Shown: piece after piece, positions 11,266 through 21,866 of the stretch
Numbering within the stretch: position 1 is the stretch's first letter
How the letters are laid out: every line of letters begins with the position of its first letter
Assembly (NCBI GenBank): GCA_000467715.1
Contig: AJFK01000571.1
Location: 1-33,374 of the forward strand
Direction: 5' to 3'
Length of the DNA stretch: 33,374 nt
Origin: Hysterium pulicare CBS 123377
Taxonomy: Eukaryota; Ascomycota; Dothideomycetes; Hysteriales; Hysteriaceae
Made by a program: the position numbers and the translations under genes
Notes under the pieces: model-generated
What the model was told of the DNA's origin: nothing
Seen by the model: only the letters and a program-made list of their open reading frames with translations
The model's database searches: none

Positions 11266-14011
11266 TCAACTTCGAATCTCAGCATGTGAAATGAATGACG
11301 AAACTGTGCATGACCTTTGTCCCTCAGTTACCTTCCGCAAGAATAGCTTGAACGGCTGTTCAAGAAAGCGACGGATGATGGTCGAGTTGAGTGGCATGTT
11401 CCGGGTGGGTGATCGGGGACTATAAGGCCAATTAGCCTGAAAATCCGGTTATTGATTTCTGAGGACAAATCACTCACAATAGTTCCGACAGTGTCAGGAA
11501 CGTCATGTTCGTTATAGGAAGAAGCGCTATTGTCGACATTGACAACTACGTCGACGACAAGGTCAGAAATGCCATGATCGCTGTATGTGGAAGCGCTGAT
11601 GTTGTCATTGATAACTGCTTCTTCGGCGACAGTGGGCAAAGCTGTGGTGATGAAACCGGTGCCATTCACAGGCGACTCGTTGTCGCTTGACATATCCGCA
11701 CGTGAAGCATCGTCGAGTACTGCTTCTATCTCAGCCGGGGGAGAAACGTCGGTATCGTGATCGCCCGAGGAAGAAGATGCCGAGTGAACAGTGACTGCAA
11801 CAGCTTCAGGTGGCTTATCGTTGTCGTCATCTCGTCCAAGAGTGATGGAAGGACCGCAGTCAGGCCTCAGTAAGCGTGAGTGGCCTGGTTTACTAAGATC
11901 TAAAACTGCCAATTTTTCGCCTGGGAGGGTGACCGGATTCGATTCAGAAGTACGAGACCATGTTCCTATGCCGGCTTCTTCATATGCGAGGCGTTGTAGC
12001 TGAAGCGTCTCATTGGTTTTCCATTCTTGTTGGGGATAGTGCGGTCCATTTTTGCGACGTTTTAGACAGCAGCCCACGATCTGTTCAAGTGTCATGTCCA
12101 GGATAATGACGAGGCCACCAATTATCAGGATTATACATATTCCGAGGACATTGAACGAGGAATAGCGTGTGCTGAGAATTTTCTGTTTAGGTAATCTCTT
12201 AGAGTAAAGTTCAATCGCATATTCAGGGGTTAGAGTTCGCATACCTGGTTATCGCACAGTTGGTGAATATCGCTGTCGTTATACTTCATAACAGCCGGAA
12301 GTAGTTGTCGTTGCGAAGGCCCTGTTACGCTCTCTATAAAGGTATTCTGAAGCGACGCCAAGGAAGCGCTAAACATGTGTTCAAGATCGATTTGCCATTG
12401 ATTGTCTGGCAGAGGCCCTTGAAAAGTGTACGATAAGCCATACCTGGACTCCAGTGCCGACACTCCGGCATAGGCTAGAATACCATGAATGTCGAATACC
12501 CAATCTGAGAGAAGTGCCGTGATCCACTTGTAGGTAGCCTTCTGCCTCGCGGTTGTCCAAAGGTAATTCGAAGGAGGGTTGTCATCAAGCCTTGATCTCA
12601 ACGTTTCGCATCGAGTTAGCTCGGGCAGATTCCGATTGCAAAATTGCACTTGATATGTACAACCAATGACATTGGCTGGATTATCAGCCAAATAGGATGG
12701 GAATCCAGCATTTACTGCGCCGACCACGCTGGTGATGTTTGGACCCAATGTATGAGCTGCGTACCAATAATCATTTACCTGTTCCCTAAACCTGATGCCA
12801 TCAGCCGATAGAAAAAGCAAGATAACATCTGAACCCAGTTTTTGGAGCTGGGGAATCGGGGCAAAGTTAAGTGCACCTGACGCCTCACTCATATGAGCGG
12901 GTCCGAAGACCGTCCTACCATCAACTGTCAATATATGCGTTTATGTAGAAATGCTACTTGCTTTTAAAAAAAGCAAAGATGAACATCATAGTGAGAGAGG
13001 GCCCACTAACCCAAGGCTATAATCTTCCGCCGCTGTACCTTGTCGGTGGTGTCCTTGCGCGTGAACCTTTGAGTAATTCAGCGGTATCTCATATGTGAAA
13101 CCATCGAAGTCTTCAAAGTTTTTGGTATTTTGAAGCTGTCCGTAATAGTACCTCATGAGCGTAGTATTTGGGCGTTGAGAGCTATTAAATTCTCGAGAGA
13201 ACCCTTCGGTAGACAAGGGAGCACATTGGTAAACATGTCGCATGAGTACACGGTCTTCGGGGCGGGTGTTCAATCCTAGGTCCTTGTGGCTGTCCAGATA
13301 TCCAGTATCAAGGATAAGATTTGCGTTCGAGGTCCAACAGATATCACTTTGAAATGGACAAGTGGCGTTCTGAGACACAATTGCTGGTAATCTTTTCTTG
13401 GCGTAAAGGTGACAGTCCTCGGAATTTGAAGCGTTTGTATAGCATTGCGCGGCATAATTGAGGAATGCAATAGATTGTTGCGACCTGTAAGACTCAAGCT
13501 TGAATTGCCCATCTAGTCCCGCACTCAAGGGTCCGCAAGCTGTTCCTGCGACCAATACTTCGTTTGCGGTCGCTGTCGTAACGTGAGAAGAAAATACTCC
13601 AGCAACGCCAAAGGCAGCAGGGACGGCTAGTGCCAGGATCACGAAAGGTGAAAGTCTTCGATAAACGTGCTGATGTTTGGTTTTATGTCGGTTCCACGCT
13701 CGAATCAATTGTAAGAATCGGAAGGCAGCGTCCGGGGCTGTATCTGAATTTCTCAAAATAGCTCGGCTTTGATGATAAACAGCATCCTGTGGAACAGATG
13801 AGGACAGGAGAAGATGAAGAGCAAGGCATCCTATTCTCCACATGCTCTTGCCTGCTGCCCCAACAAAGATGGCGAGGAAGGCAACAAGCAGTCCACCGTC
13901 ATTACGGGACAAGGTCAGCGTTGCCCCCTCAATCTTTCCGTAAGACCAATTTGTCCAGAACCCAAGATGGACGTCGTAGTAATCAGCGCCCGACCTCGTG
14001 ACGCCATCCAT
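11266..14011 (-). CDS. Fungus-specific membrane protein with a large lumenal domain, unknown function
   Basis: A four-exon gene for about 848 residues. Exons: 14011-13011, 12914-12245, 12182-11478, 11436-11266. Donors GTTAGT, GTATGC and GTGAGT are clear. The first acceptor is the least certain (12914 keeps frame, 12924 does not) and the third intron is only 41 bp. I start at ATG 14011 (MDGVTRSGADYY); an in-frame ATG at 14101 would add 30 residues that look like untranslated leader. Hydrophobic segments lie near 39-70 and 121-141. A Cys- and Asn-glycosylation-rich region, probably lumenal or extracellular, spans about 145-560. A last membrane helix (ICIILIIGGLVIILD) is near 570-590, followed by an acidic Ser/Asp-rich tail. 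From memory, the YYDVHLGFWTNWS start and KxxSTxYSSFNV block resemble a family of unnamed proteins in Pezizomycotina. The function is unknown. Confidence 0.72.
11493..11618 (-). repeat. Internal 57-bp duplication in the tail of the membrane-protein gene
   Basis: Two imperfect direct copies, 11493-11549 and 11562-11618, have a period of 69 bases. On the coding strand they encode the related blocks NDNISASTYSDHGIS and NVDNSASSYNEHDVP. The period is a multiple of three, so the duplication keeps the frame and lengthens the acidic, Ser-rich cytosolic tail. Most differences are single-base changes, so the duplication is not recent. Confidence 0.7.
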
Positions 14012-14136
14012 GGTTGTGTGTCCTAGCGATGAATAAGGCGCCAACGTTATTGGTGGAAAAGGTATGAACAATATTTGTTGAAAAAATACCAAAGCTGGCA
14101 TGAGAAAGTTCGCGGAAGATGCCCAGCTTTATACAT

Positions 14137-14670
14137 CTAGTTCTTGGACTCAATAGTTGTCTTGAGAGACTCGGAGAACCCCAAGAGCCAGCCATGTCTT
14201 CGCCCCAACGACTTTGCAGATATCAAAGCCAGGCTCGGCTGGCAAAGTGAATGCCTAATGTGGTTCCACGCATATCGTGCCGGCTCCTGCGAACTACTGA
14301 TTGGGGCTGAAACGGGCTGTTCCGGTGAAAGAGCCACTCGACAATATACTTCTGGGGCGGACATTATCTCGACATCGTCCTCTTTCGACATATGAGTACC
14401 AGATTGAATCACCCTCCGATTGCGAAATTGCAGAGGTCTTTCTACTTCGGTATGCACCACTAGCTGCCTAGGGAGTAGCCCGTGGGGCGAGAGCGATAGA
14501 TTTGCAAAAGGCAAACCCTCCAGCGATTTACCTGGATAACGTACTTGCCCTATGTTGAAAATGGTATTGGGGCGTGGGAAGACGGTGGATTGGTGACGTT
14601 GCCTTGCAATAGATAGCCTGGTCTTACTCGTCGAATGTTTCGTAGCACAAAGATGTGTTTCAACTGCCAT
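14137..14670 (-). CDS. Possible hypothetical protein
   Basis: A 177-codon minus-strand frame begins at ATG 14670 and ends 126 bases before the likely start of the membrane-protein gene on the same strand. The product has no hydrophobic segment or recognised motif. Its second half is Ser/Pro/Arg-rich (SPEQPVSAPISSS) with some protein-like character, but codon choice gives little support and the opposite strand is also open for 83 codons. It could be a small gene, an upstream exon of the neighbour, or chance. Confidence 0.25.
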   Translation of the reverse strand: MAVETHLCATKHSTSKTRLSIARQRHQSTVFPRPNTIFNIGQVRYPGKSLEGLPFANLSLSPHGLLPRQLVVHTEVERPLQFRNRRVIQSGTHMSKEDDVEIMSAPEVYCRVALSPEQPVSAPISSSQEPARYAWNHIRHSLCQPSLALISAKSLGRRHGWLLGFSESLKTTIESKN

Positions 14671-15209
14671 AAATAGTTATCTGACCACCATGAACATTGA
14701 ACCCGAGCATCCAGTAAGACTCCAACTGCGGAATGTAGTGTTACATTGCCAATAGATCTCATGACGACTTATTGGTCTCTCGTTGAAGCGAGGAGTTGTG
14801 TTGTGCGGGAAAATTGATATGGGGCTGCATCTGCACAGGAGCCGACCTTCAGATGGGCTGGCAGTATGCCGATGACACCTTTTCAGAAATCATCTTCGAG
14901 GCAGAATCTGTGATATAAAATAAGGCAACTTCGCTGCCAGTTGCCTTGTTGTTGAACGAGGCAGACTGCGTTGAATGCCTATCGGCACTTATGAGATTGG
15001 TTCATCGGAATGAGGTCATTGACCGATTGTTTCGAAACATTATCCAATTAGTCAGCAGAAGCTTTATTGGAACTTCCAATGGTACTAAGCAGGAAACTTG
15101 AAACGGACATTTAGCTTTCAGATACAGATACAAGTTTAACCTCAATTCTTTTCTTCAACTCGATTTCCAAAACTCATCCATTCGACCAATTATTCTATAA
15201 AATACCACA
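14671..15209. other. Intergenic stretch, no gene seen
   Basis: Frames here are short and inconsistent. The last 100 bases, ahead of the ATG at 15210, contain a TATA-like element (TTCTATAAAATACC near 15192) and a CT-rich stretch (TTCTTTTCTTCAACTCG type), so this may be a promoter for the plus-strand coding pieces that follow. Confidence 0.35.
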
Positions 15210-16005
15210 ATGGCAGTGGTAGACTGGTAAGTTTCAGCTTCACTTTCCCTACACCACTGTGACAGAAGGCTATGCGGACAAAACTTCCACACCCGCTGAT
15301 GGATATATATTCCATTATAATTAGGATACCAAGGTCAACTATTGTATGCGCTCAGCAAAAAGAGTTGTTTCGAGGCTGATGCGCAGCTCATTGTCCAGCG
15401 AGATAGCACACCCAATATGACACCATCAGAGCTGAGGTTAGAGGAAAAGATTAAGAAAGAAAGCGATTATAGCAGAATCCATGATTGCCCACTTCCAATT
15501 ACTCTCCGTTGTCTCCCTGTTCCTCAACCACTCTACACATAGATCATCTATTTTCCTCAAGATTCCTAGGTTTTCTCTGATCTGTAGAGTATCTGAAATA
15601 GCGGCGACGGAAAGCAAGAAAATGCTTCCCCAGTGGTTGCCTTTCCCCATTTGACATGACTTTTCAGGCATAAGAGCCAAGCACATCGACTTTAACGAAC
15701 ACTGTTATCGCGATAAGAGCCAACGCAGCCCTCCAAGGAAACCTCCCATCTATGATCACCTCCCACGGATTTACTATCATCGAGAACATAACCCTGGTGC
15801 CGGCGTCAAGGAGCCGTATCGGAAGTTTCTTGTCCGCCTTAAAGGCACGTCTTATGATCACGGCAGCATTGATTCGCTCACCTTCGATCTTGACCAAAGC
15901 CCATTAGACTACACATTGAAGACTTCAGAAGGTAACTTGATAGCAGCCTCAATATCTTCAATCAACGCAGCCTATTCGGGCGTCGGATGTGGATATAGCG
16001 ATTGA
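15210..16005 (+). pseudogene. Coding pieces of an unidentified plus-strand gene, probably broken
   Basis: A TATA-like box is followed by ATG 15210 (MAVVDW) with a perfect GTAAGT donor at 15227 and a TTATAATTAG acceptor at 15324. The next open piece (about 15327-15480) reads YQGQLLYALSKKS and SELRLEEKIKKES, clearly protein-like, but this splice pair leaves the wrong frame. A third piece from about 15669 to 16005, after a TTTTCAG acceptor, reads KHIDFNEHCYRD, KEPYRKFLVRLKG and DQSPLDYTLKTSEG to a stop. The middle part (15480-15668) is open in yet another frame. The pieces share one strand, order and character, so I read them as one gene that either has unusual splicing or has lost its frame. 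I do not recognise the family. Confidence 0.35.
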
Positions 16006-16317
16006 ATCCTTGCGCGATAAATGGCCTCTACACCTTTGGCACGTTGAACATACTCGGCGCTTTTTAAAAAAATTAGTTATTTGGAGGAGGATGAGGGTGG
16101 AGACGTTTTACGTTTTATCTTCAGGCGATTTGCGGGAAGCATAATACCGTTTCTGCTGTAGATAAGCTGTTTTCTGATGCAGAGTCGAGATTTTAAGCGA
16201 ACCCAAAGTGTGGATTAAGGCAGGCTGAATCGAACATGTCTTGCGGGTCACAAATGAGTTCGCTGTACGACTAACAGCTCCAGGCCGTAAAAGAAGGCCG
16301 CCGTTCCTTAATGCCAT
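15972..16317 (-). CDS. Small two-exon gene with mitochondrial-presequence-like N-terminus, possibly truncated
   Basis: ATG 16317 opens a 206-base exon (16317-16112) rich in Arg, Lys, Ser and Thr and lacking acidic residues until its end (MALRNGGLLLRPG, QQKRYYASRKSPED). This is typical of a mitochondrial targeting sequence. A 52-bp intron (16060-16111, GTAAAA donor, AAAAAG acceptor) joins it in frame to AEYVQRAKGVEAIYR and IQSLYPHPTPE, ending at TAG 15972, for 97 residues. The same frame continues beyond this stop with another protein-like stretch (ALIEDIEAAIKLPSEV) to about 15908, which suggests a longer ancestral protein shortened by a nonsense change. It overlaps the 3' end of the plus-strand coding pieces tail to tail. 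The family is not recognised. Confidence 0.35.
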
Positions 16318-16910
16318 TGTAAGGGAAGGGCTTGCATTAAACGTAAAAGCAACTTGTCATTACTGAGTTTTTCAACAGTAATGAACATAGTTGACCCTTT
16401 GGGACGCGTTTGAACTGGGCCAGAAGCGTTGCGAGAGGAAGAGGTGGTAAAAGGTTACGGAGGTTGGAAGGTTGGGCGCTGTATGGTCCGTGGACTTCTC
16501 TCTAAGTCACGTGCATCATTGAAGACCCAGTTGTCTAGAGAGAAGCTATGAATGGGTCTCTTATGCATGTACGTATGTCCCATTCTTTGGCTTATCTTGG
16601 GCAACGATCAATCTCTCGCTAATAGAAGGCAGACACTTTTTGATGAAGCTTGTGTCACCTCGAGAGACCCTTGCGCTTTAAATTGACCATGAGCCTATAA
16701 CAAACTTCGATACAGTGCTCCTTTAAAAAGAGAGGAGAATCAATTTTGACACTTCCATCACCTAGAGCAAAACCAACACCTCCCCTTCCTCCCTCCCTTC
16801 TCAAAATACTCCCACAGACTCGCCATTCAAAACCACGCCAGAACCTCTGTCCTACTAAACACCTGTCTTGGAAGTCGTTCATTAGCCAGCATCGCGCGCT
16901 TGATAACGTA
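16318..16910. other. Stretch without a supportable gene
   Basis: This holds the upstream region of the small minus-strand gene on its left and mixed short frames on both strands. A Pro/Ser-rich plus-strand frame (about 16746-16994) and its antisense Gly/Arg-rich partner look like composition effects. Nothing else is supported. Confidence 0.35.
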
Positions 16911-17463
16911 CTATTTTGCGGCGTCCAGTGTACCAGTAGGTTTCTTGGAGTAGAGTCTTCTAAATTGCAACGAGAGCTTCGGTCTGCGAAATAGTGGTGA
17001 TATCCTCCGCTCCACTATTCCAATAAGCATGGGTCTCAGTATGTAGCTCGATGAACTTCCGCCATACATATGGTTGGAAATCAACGATCGAATGAAGGGT
17101 ATACGAGCTTTTGAAGCCATATCTGAATACCATCATCATTAAGAATGTGAATTGGCAATGTTCAAGCTGTAAGTCTTTTGCAAAAACATTACTTATCGCA
17201 AACAAAGTGGCACCTAGGCAATTCCCCGCTAATGTTGCAGGTTTGTGGAATGTTGGCTGCTTGTAGAATTTTCCGGAATCTAGTAAGTTTCGTGTTTGCT
17301 TTATTTTCGAAATGCAGTCTTGTTGGTCGATTCGCAAAGCTTCGGCTTCACCGCAATCTTGTCTTTGGAGAAGTGACACGGCGTGATTTAGATGTCTGTA
17401 CGAACGCGAAAGAATGGGAGACGAGAAATGACTTGCAACGGCGGAGGAGTATGGCAAGCTCAT
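16911..17463 (-). pseudogene. Possible decayed minus-strand gene with a second presequence-like frame
   Basis: Two overlapping minus-strand frames look partly coding. One (ATG 17120 to 16911) encodes 69 residues with a strongly basic, Ser-rich, acid-poor character (MASKARIPFIRSLIS, LQFRRLYSKKPTG), again like a mitochondrial presequence. The other (ATG 17463 to 16960) encodes LEHCQFTFLMMMVFRYG and VWRKFIELHTETHAYW. They overlap in different frames, so at most one is real at any point. Neither continues through convincing splice sites into a known domain. I record the region as possible gene debris and do not assign a function. Confidence 0.22.
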
Positions 17464-17725
17464 TCAGGGCAGAAATGCGAGTACTCACAATTTTGAGCCA
17501 CTCCGAATTTCCGGCCCGGAAGTGCATGCACATCCGACAACCACAAACATTACCATAATCCTAAGAGACAAGGAGAATACGCTTGATTCCAGATTCTTTA
17601 CAGAATAAGATAGCAGAACTTCGATCAGCTAAAATAACACAGCAGGTCCTTGCATGATATCACATTGGCCTACGTGGACCCTCGATGCTCTAACTGCTGT
17701 GGCTCTTAAAGTCACTCACTGTTGC

Positions 17726-19393
17726 CTAGATCTTGGCCTTGGCCTTCTCTGCCTGTCTGTGTAATTTCAGCGCTTCCCTAACCCCAAGATCGATCATGAC
17801 ATCCTCAGACCCTCCTGTGTTGGGGTAAGCCCTTCGCTTTATTTAAAATTGGGGCAGCAGAACTCACCTGGAACAACCAGACCTGGCACGCTTCGGTAGA
17901 TGGCTTCAATACGAGCGCCTTGACCAGTTTTCGTGAGACCGTTTCTGGGATTGTGAGTAGGTGGGGGTAAGTACGTCCGCGGGGAGCATCGGACTCACCC
18001 TCCCATGATCTTCAAACATTCGTTGGCGACGTATTTCATAGTATCGCCTCCTTCAACTTTCAGTAAGGCAGTGACGCCTCCCAAGAGCCTCGCGCCTACA
18101 TGATATTGTCAGCTGATAGTCAACTTACAATGGGCGACACATGAGACGAGGGCGACATACCATCTTTATCACTTAATTTCTCAAGCTCGTAGATGACTTG
18201 CTCCGTCCATGCATGCAAAGCCTCAACCTTTCTGGCCATATTTCCGAACTTCCACCTGACTACCGGCTGATCAATGATTTTGACTCCAAACGCTTCCCTC
18301 TTGAGCGCCCACGCCATTGCATCGTTTATTGCGGTCCTACATCCACACAGAGCCTGAAACACTGCCCATAACCTCTCGTGATTGAAATTGACCATAGTCT
18401 GGCGGAAGCCGGCTCCTTCCGGTCCAATGAGGTTCTCCACAGGTACTTTGACATCTTCAAAAGTGACATAGGTAGTTGCGCTCAACGGGCCCGAGATCAC
18501 AGGAATGGGACGAGTCTTCAATCCTTCAGAGCGAGGAATGAGTAGCATGGAGATGCCATCGGCTCCAGGACCTCCGGTACGTACAGCCGTCATGAAGTAA
18601 TCGGAGAACATACCATTCGTAATCCATTTCTTTTCGCCATTGACGATATAGTGTTTACCATCTGGTGTTTTCTCAGCCGTGGTGGTCAGGTTTCGGACGT
18701 CGGAGCCACCTGAAGGCTCAGTAATGGCGAGGCAAATCCGCTTCTGGCCGGTAAGGATCTCTGGAAGGATCCTGTCTTGGATTTGCTTGTTTGCGAACTT
18801 GTGCAATGGTGGTGCTCCTACGACCAATCCAATGAAGATACTCCCAATAGCACCGGCTCTGACGATCTCGTTCCAAAGGATGAAGTCATGGAAACCATCC
18901 CACTCCTCGGCTTTAATCCCAGCGACGATAGGATAATGAGACCATTCCGGGGGAATAGATTTGCCCGCAGCAATAGGGACTAAAAGACCCTCCTTTGCGC
19001 ATTCCTGATAGAGCTCTTTTGGGACCACGCCTTTCTCCTGCCATTCATCTGTACGCGGAGAGATATGCTGGAATGGGAATGAGTAAAGATAAAACAACAG
19101 AGCTGCAGCGCATGTATTGGTGAGATGAAGAGCTCTAGGAGAAAGGTGGGTATTTGAGAACGACGACTGATGCAGTACTCGGAACGTAGACGTGCTTACC
19201 TCTTCTATCCACTTTCGAACATGATCGCGTAACCTACGGTGGCTTTCTTTGTAGTATGGCGATGGACGGCCATTGTACCTAATCGCAATTAACAACTTGG
19301 AAGAGGAATTAGGCGAAGCAGAATGGTCGTTGCAGATGCTTACCAGCTCGGCTCCGCCCAGGGAAGCGTGCTTCCAAAAGCTGGACTCGTCAT
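17726..19393 (-). CDS. Acyl-CoA dehydrogenase
   Basis: A six-exon gene for 432 residues. Exons run 19393-19344, 19278-19200, 19067-18161, 18095-17999, 17944-17868, 17814-17726, and the phases agree throughout. The N-terminal helical domain includes PSPYYKESHRRLRDHV. The FAD-binding middle domain has CLAITEPSGGSDVRN (near residue 154) and GEKKWITNG. The C-terminal helical domain has FNHERLWAVFQAL, KREAFGVKIIDQPVV and IMGGNGLTKTGQGARIEA. The segment VVPGGSEDVM near residue 407 occupies the place of the catalytic glutamate loop in this family. Such flavoenzymes oxidise acyl-CoA to the 2-enoyl-CoA; chain or branched-chain preference cannot be told here. The C-terminus (AKAKI) is not a classical peroxisomal PTS1, and no clear mitochondrial presequence is seen. 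It resembles the fungal-type group with the EWSHYPI and EEWDGFHDFILW blocks. Length is normal for the family. Confidence 0.93.
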
Positions 19394-19961
19394 GTCAAGA
19401 GGATGCTATATTAGCACAAAGAGAGGATGAGGGTTCAAGGCATCAGGGTTCCTTCAGAGATATTTTCAGCCTTTATTTACATGGCTAGGTCAATATCAAT
19501 ATACTTGAAGAGACGAGGTCCGGACGTTAGCGTAAAGATACCGAGGCTTCCCCGCGTTTCGCTCTTGCTGACTCTCACCACAACGACGCCGCACGAAAAC
19601 TCAAGCCGATAGCACGAGAGTACCAGCAGAGCTGAAACTGTCATAAACTCTTCTTTCATGACTTAATGAAACGACTTTTATCCTCGAGCCATCGCTGAAT
19701 GAGAGGGAACGTCAAGTCCAGCTTTGCTTTTGGCCTGTATAATCGGATCGTTCATGTTACATTTGAGTTATCAGTGGAAACAATTTTGTGGCAAACTCAG
19801 TTGATCAATGTTGCTGTATGTATGTACATCTTTGGGAGGGATTAAAATAACATGGATGTTTCTTTCAAAGGAGTGTGGGATATGAAATAGCAGGGAAAAG
19901 ATCCAAATCGCAGAAGACGAGAATGCCATAATAGGAAGATTGGAAAACATAAAGTCATAAA
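19394..19961. other. Upstream region of the acyl-CoA dehydrogenase gene
   Basis: There are 568 bases with only short frames. The part nearest the start codon at 19393 should hold its promoter. The left and centre are A/T-rich (ATGTATGTACATC near 19817), without a recognisable element. Confidence 0.35.
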
Positions 19962-20369
19962 TCATAGATAACGAATGCTCAAGTCTAGAATAAAATCATC
20001 CTGTAGGCCAACCTCGAGAATGCCGAGCTCCTTCTCGAACTCGAAGTCAATGTACCCGGAGTATTCTTAAGAACGGCCTCCGAAGAGATCTTGGTGCAGG
20101 TAGACGTCCACAAGAACACGTCCTGCGTTGCCAAAGCTCAGATTAGATGGCTTACCTCGATCGCCAATCATGCAAGTTTTGACTCCGCAAAGAAGGGAAA
20201 CGGTCCTACATCTCCACATTGCCGCAGAAGTGGGTTCATATATAGCACCCATGAGGCTGAGGAGGCATACTACAGACTCAGTGTGGCTTGAGCACAGGTG
20301 ATGTGATTGGTCTCGTCTAAAGATTGCAAGCGGTCCTCTCATTGGAGAGTCGTGAAGGACTTCCTGCAA
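19962..20369 (-). pseudogene. Unidentified coding frame interrupted by one stop
   Basis: A minus-strand frame open from 20369 down to a TAA at 20067 ends in protein-like sequence (GKPSNLSFGNAGRV, LVDVYLHQDLFGG). The very same frame continues directly after that stop as EYSGYIDFEFEKELG and ILEVGLQDDFILD to a second stop at 19962. The part after the stop is strikingly regular for chance translation. The stretch is therefore either the end of a gene that has acquired a nonsense change, or part of a spliced gene whose intron boundaries I cannot see. The only donor/acceptor pair nearby spans 33 bases, too short for a fungal intron. The family is not recognised. Confidence 0.32.
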
Positions 20370-21866
20370 ATGTCCAGCTGGAAGTATGCCTTACGCAAAT
20401 ACTTTCGCCTGCCGTTTTCAGGCAACAAAACGGAGAGAAATTTGCATCTTGGGACGAGAAACTTGAGATACTGGGAAGAACAAATCGGTTAGTGGTTCTC
20501 ATTCAATTCCATTCGTCCTAATAACATTGAGAAAAAAGATGGGCAGAATTCAGTATCAGGTTTATTTCCCATATGCGAAAGAACCCGCCATGGTCGGTCA
20601 CGTGAAAATATGACGATGAATGGATGAGGTGGTGTTGAGAGTGGAGATGTTTCACATACGTGGGATCGTTGGGGTGGTGTGGCTTGCGTTGAATGACGTC
20701 CAGCAGGTGGAGCCGACTTTGGGGCACTAGAATGCTGTGGAACAGCCGGAGACTTGGCTCCGAGGGCAGCCTGCACAGTTGAAACTTGCGCAGGAGACGA
20801 GTGGGAGGACGCGGTAGGGATGGATGAAGGGAAAATTGATGATTGGTCGGGCAGTTGTTTTTGGTGCATGATACGTCGCCTTGGGGTCTGGAGCTAATCA
20901 TGGCTTGACCTCCCAAGCAGACGTTGGGTTACAGACGTTGGGTTACAGACGTTGGGTTAAGGTCTCCAACAGACATGAGATGACAGTCGTAAGACATGTT
21001 TGACGTGGGAGATGTGTGCCTTACTCTCCGTACTGAAGGAGACTCGGACGTCGCTAACTGAGGAGGGTCCAGGAGTCAGAATGAAAGGCAGCTGGCCGTT
21101 TGCAGACATCGATACAAACACGATATGAGCATTACTCGTCTCGTATGTCGCAATCATAACGAGAACGAAGTATTTGCACCTTGTTGGGGATGGGGCAGAC
21201 GGGAGTTTACCCGCCAAGGCCACATTCCATGGATCTTCTCGAATTGGGGATTGCATAACATCTTGGTCCATACGCCGCTAGACATGGTCTCCCTGCACAA
21301 CTGCTGTTGGTGCGTCAGATAGTCTGCTTATTTCTGGCATAGCGCCGCTCCATCGGGACTGAGCCCAGCTCATCTTCCAGCGACTGCCACCCCCCAAACT
21401 CTCATCCTTCCTTTCCATCGTCACGACCAACACCCTCAAACCCCAACCTCGGGCATCCCCTTCACCACACAACACCTCCGACCGGTGTTTTCTTCGTCAT
21501 TTGCCTGCTGCCAGTGCTTCTTTTCTACGTCCACGATTTTAAAATTACAAATTCTTTCTGTAACTCTCCACCTCTCCTTATCTGAGGCTCTGGGGATCGT
21601 TGCGACACCTTGCATCTTTCTAATAATCCACCACATCGACTATATCTTGTCTTTCTCTTCTTCCACTCCCTTGCGCACTATTTACCCCTTAATCTTTTAA
21701 TATTTCCTTCACCTTGAACTCGTTGTCGCGAAAGCGAAACGCTTCAACACCTTCTATTTCGTCGACGTTAGCTTTACGGCGTCACCAACCCACCGTATTC
21801 TACTGCGCATGAATAGTCGCGACTACAGATGACCGCTACTTCACCTAGGCAACAGCACTTCACATC
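20370..21866. other. Region between decayed frame and AHC1-like gene; promoter and leader at right
   Basis: Several minus-strand frames of 100-130 codons occur here. One (20869-20489) is Ser/Pro-rich and ends near a CAC/GTATGT donor, so an exon of a degraded or unusual gene is possible, but I cannot connect it to anything. Three copies of a 14-base repeat lie at 20918-20959. From about 21350 to 21866 the plus strand is strongly pyrimidine-rich (CTTCTTTTCTACGTCC, CTTTCTCTTCTTCC), the usual look of a fungal housekeeping promoter and 5' leader, here for the gene starting at 21867. Confidence 0.4.
20918..20959. repeat. Three perfect tandem copies of a 14-bp unit
   Basis: The unit CAGACGTTGGGTTA occurs three times without a mismatch at 20918-20931, 20932-20945 and 20946-20959. 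It lies outside any supported gene. It contains TTGGGTTA but not the fungal telomere unit TTAGGG, so it is a plain minisatellite. Perfect identity implies a recent expansion. Confidence 0.9.

Noticed and set aside
20918-20959. Telomere-like repeat (contains TTGGGTTA)
   Set aside because: The unit is 14 bases and lacks TTAGGG. It lies between ordinary genes and is best called a minisatellite.
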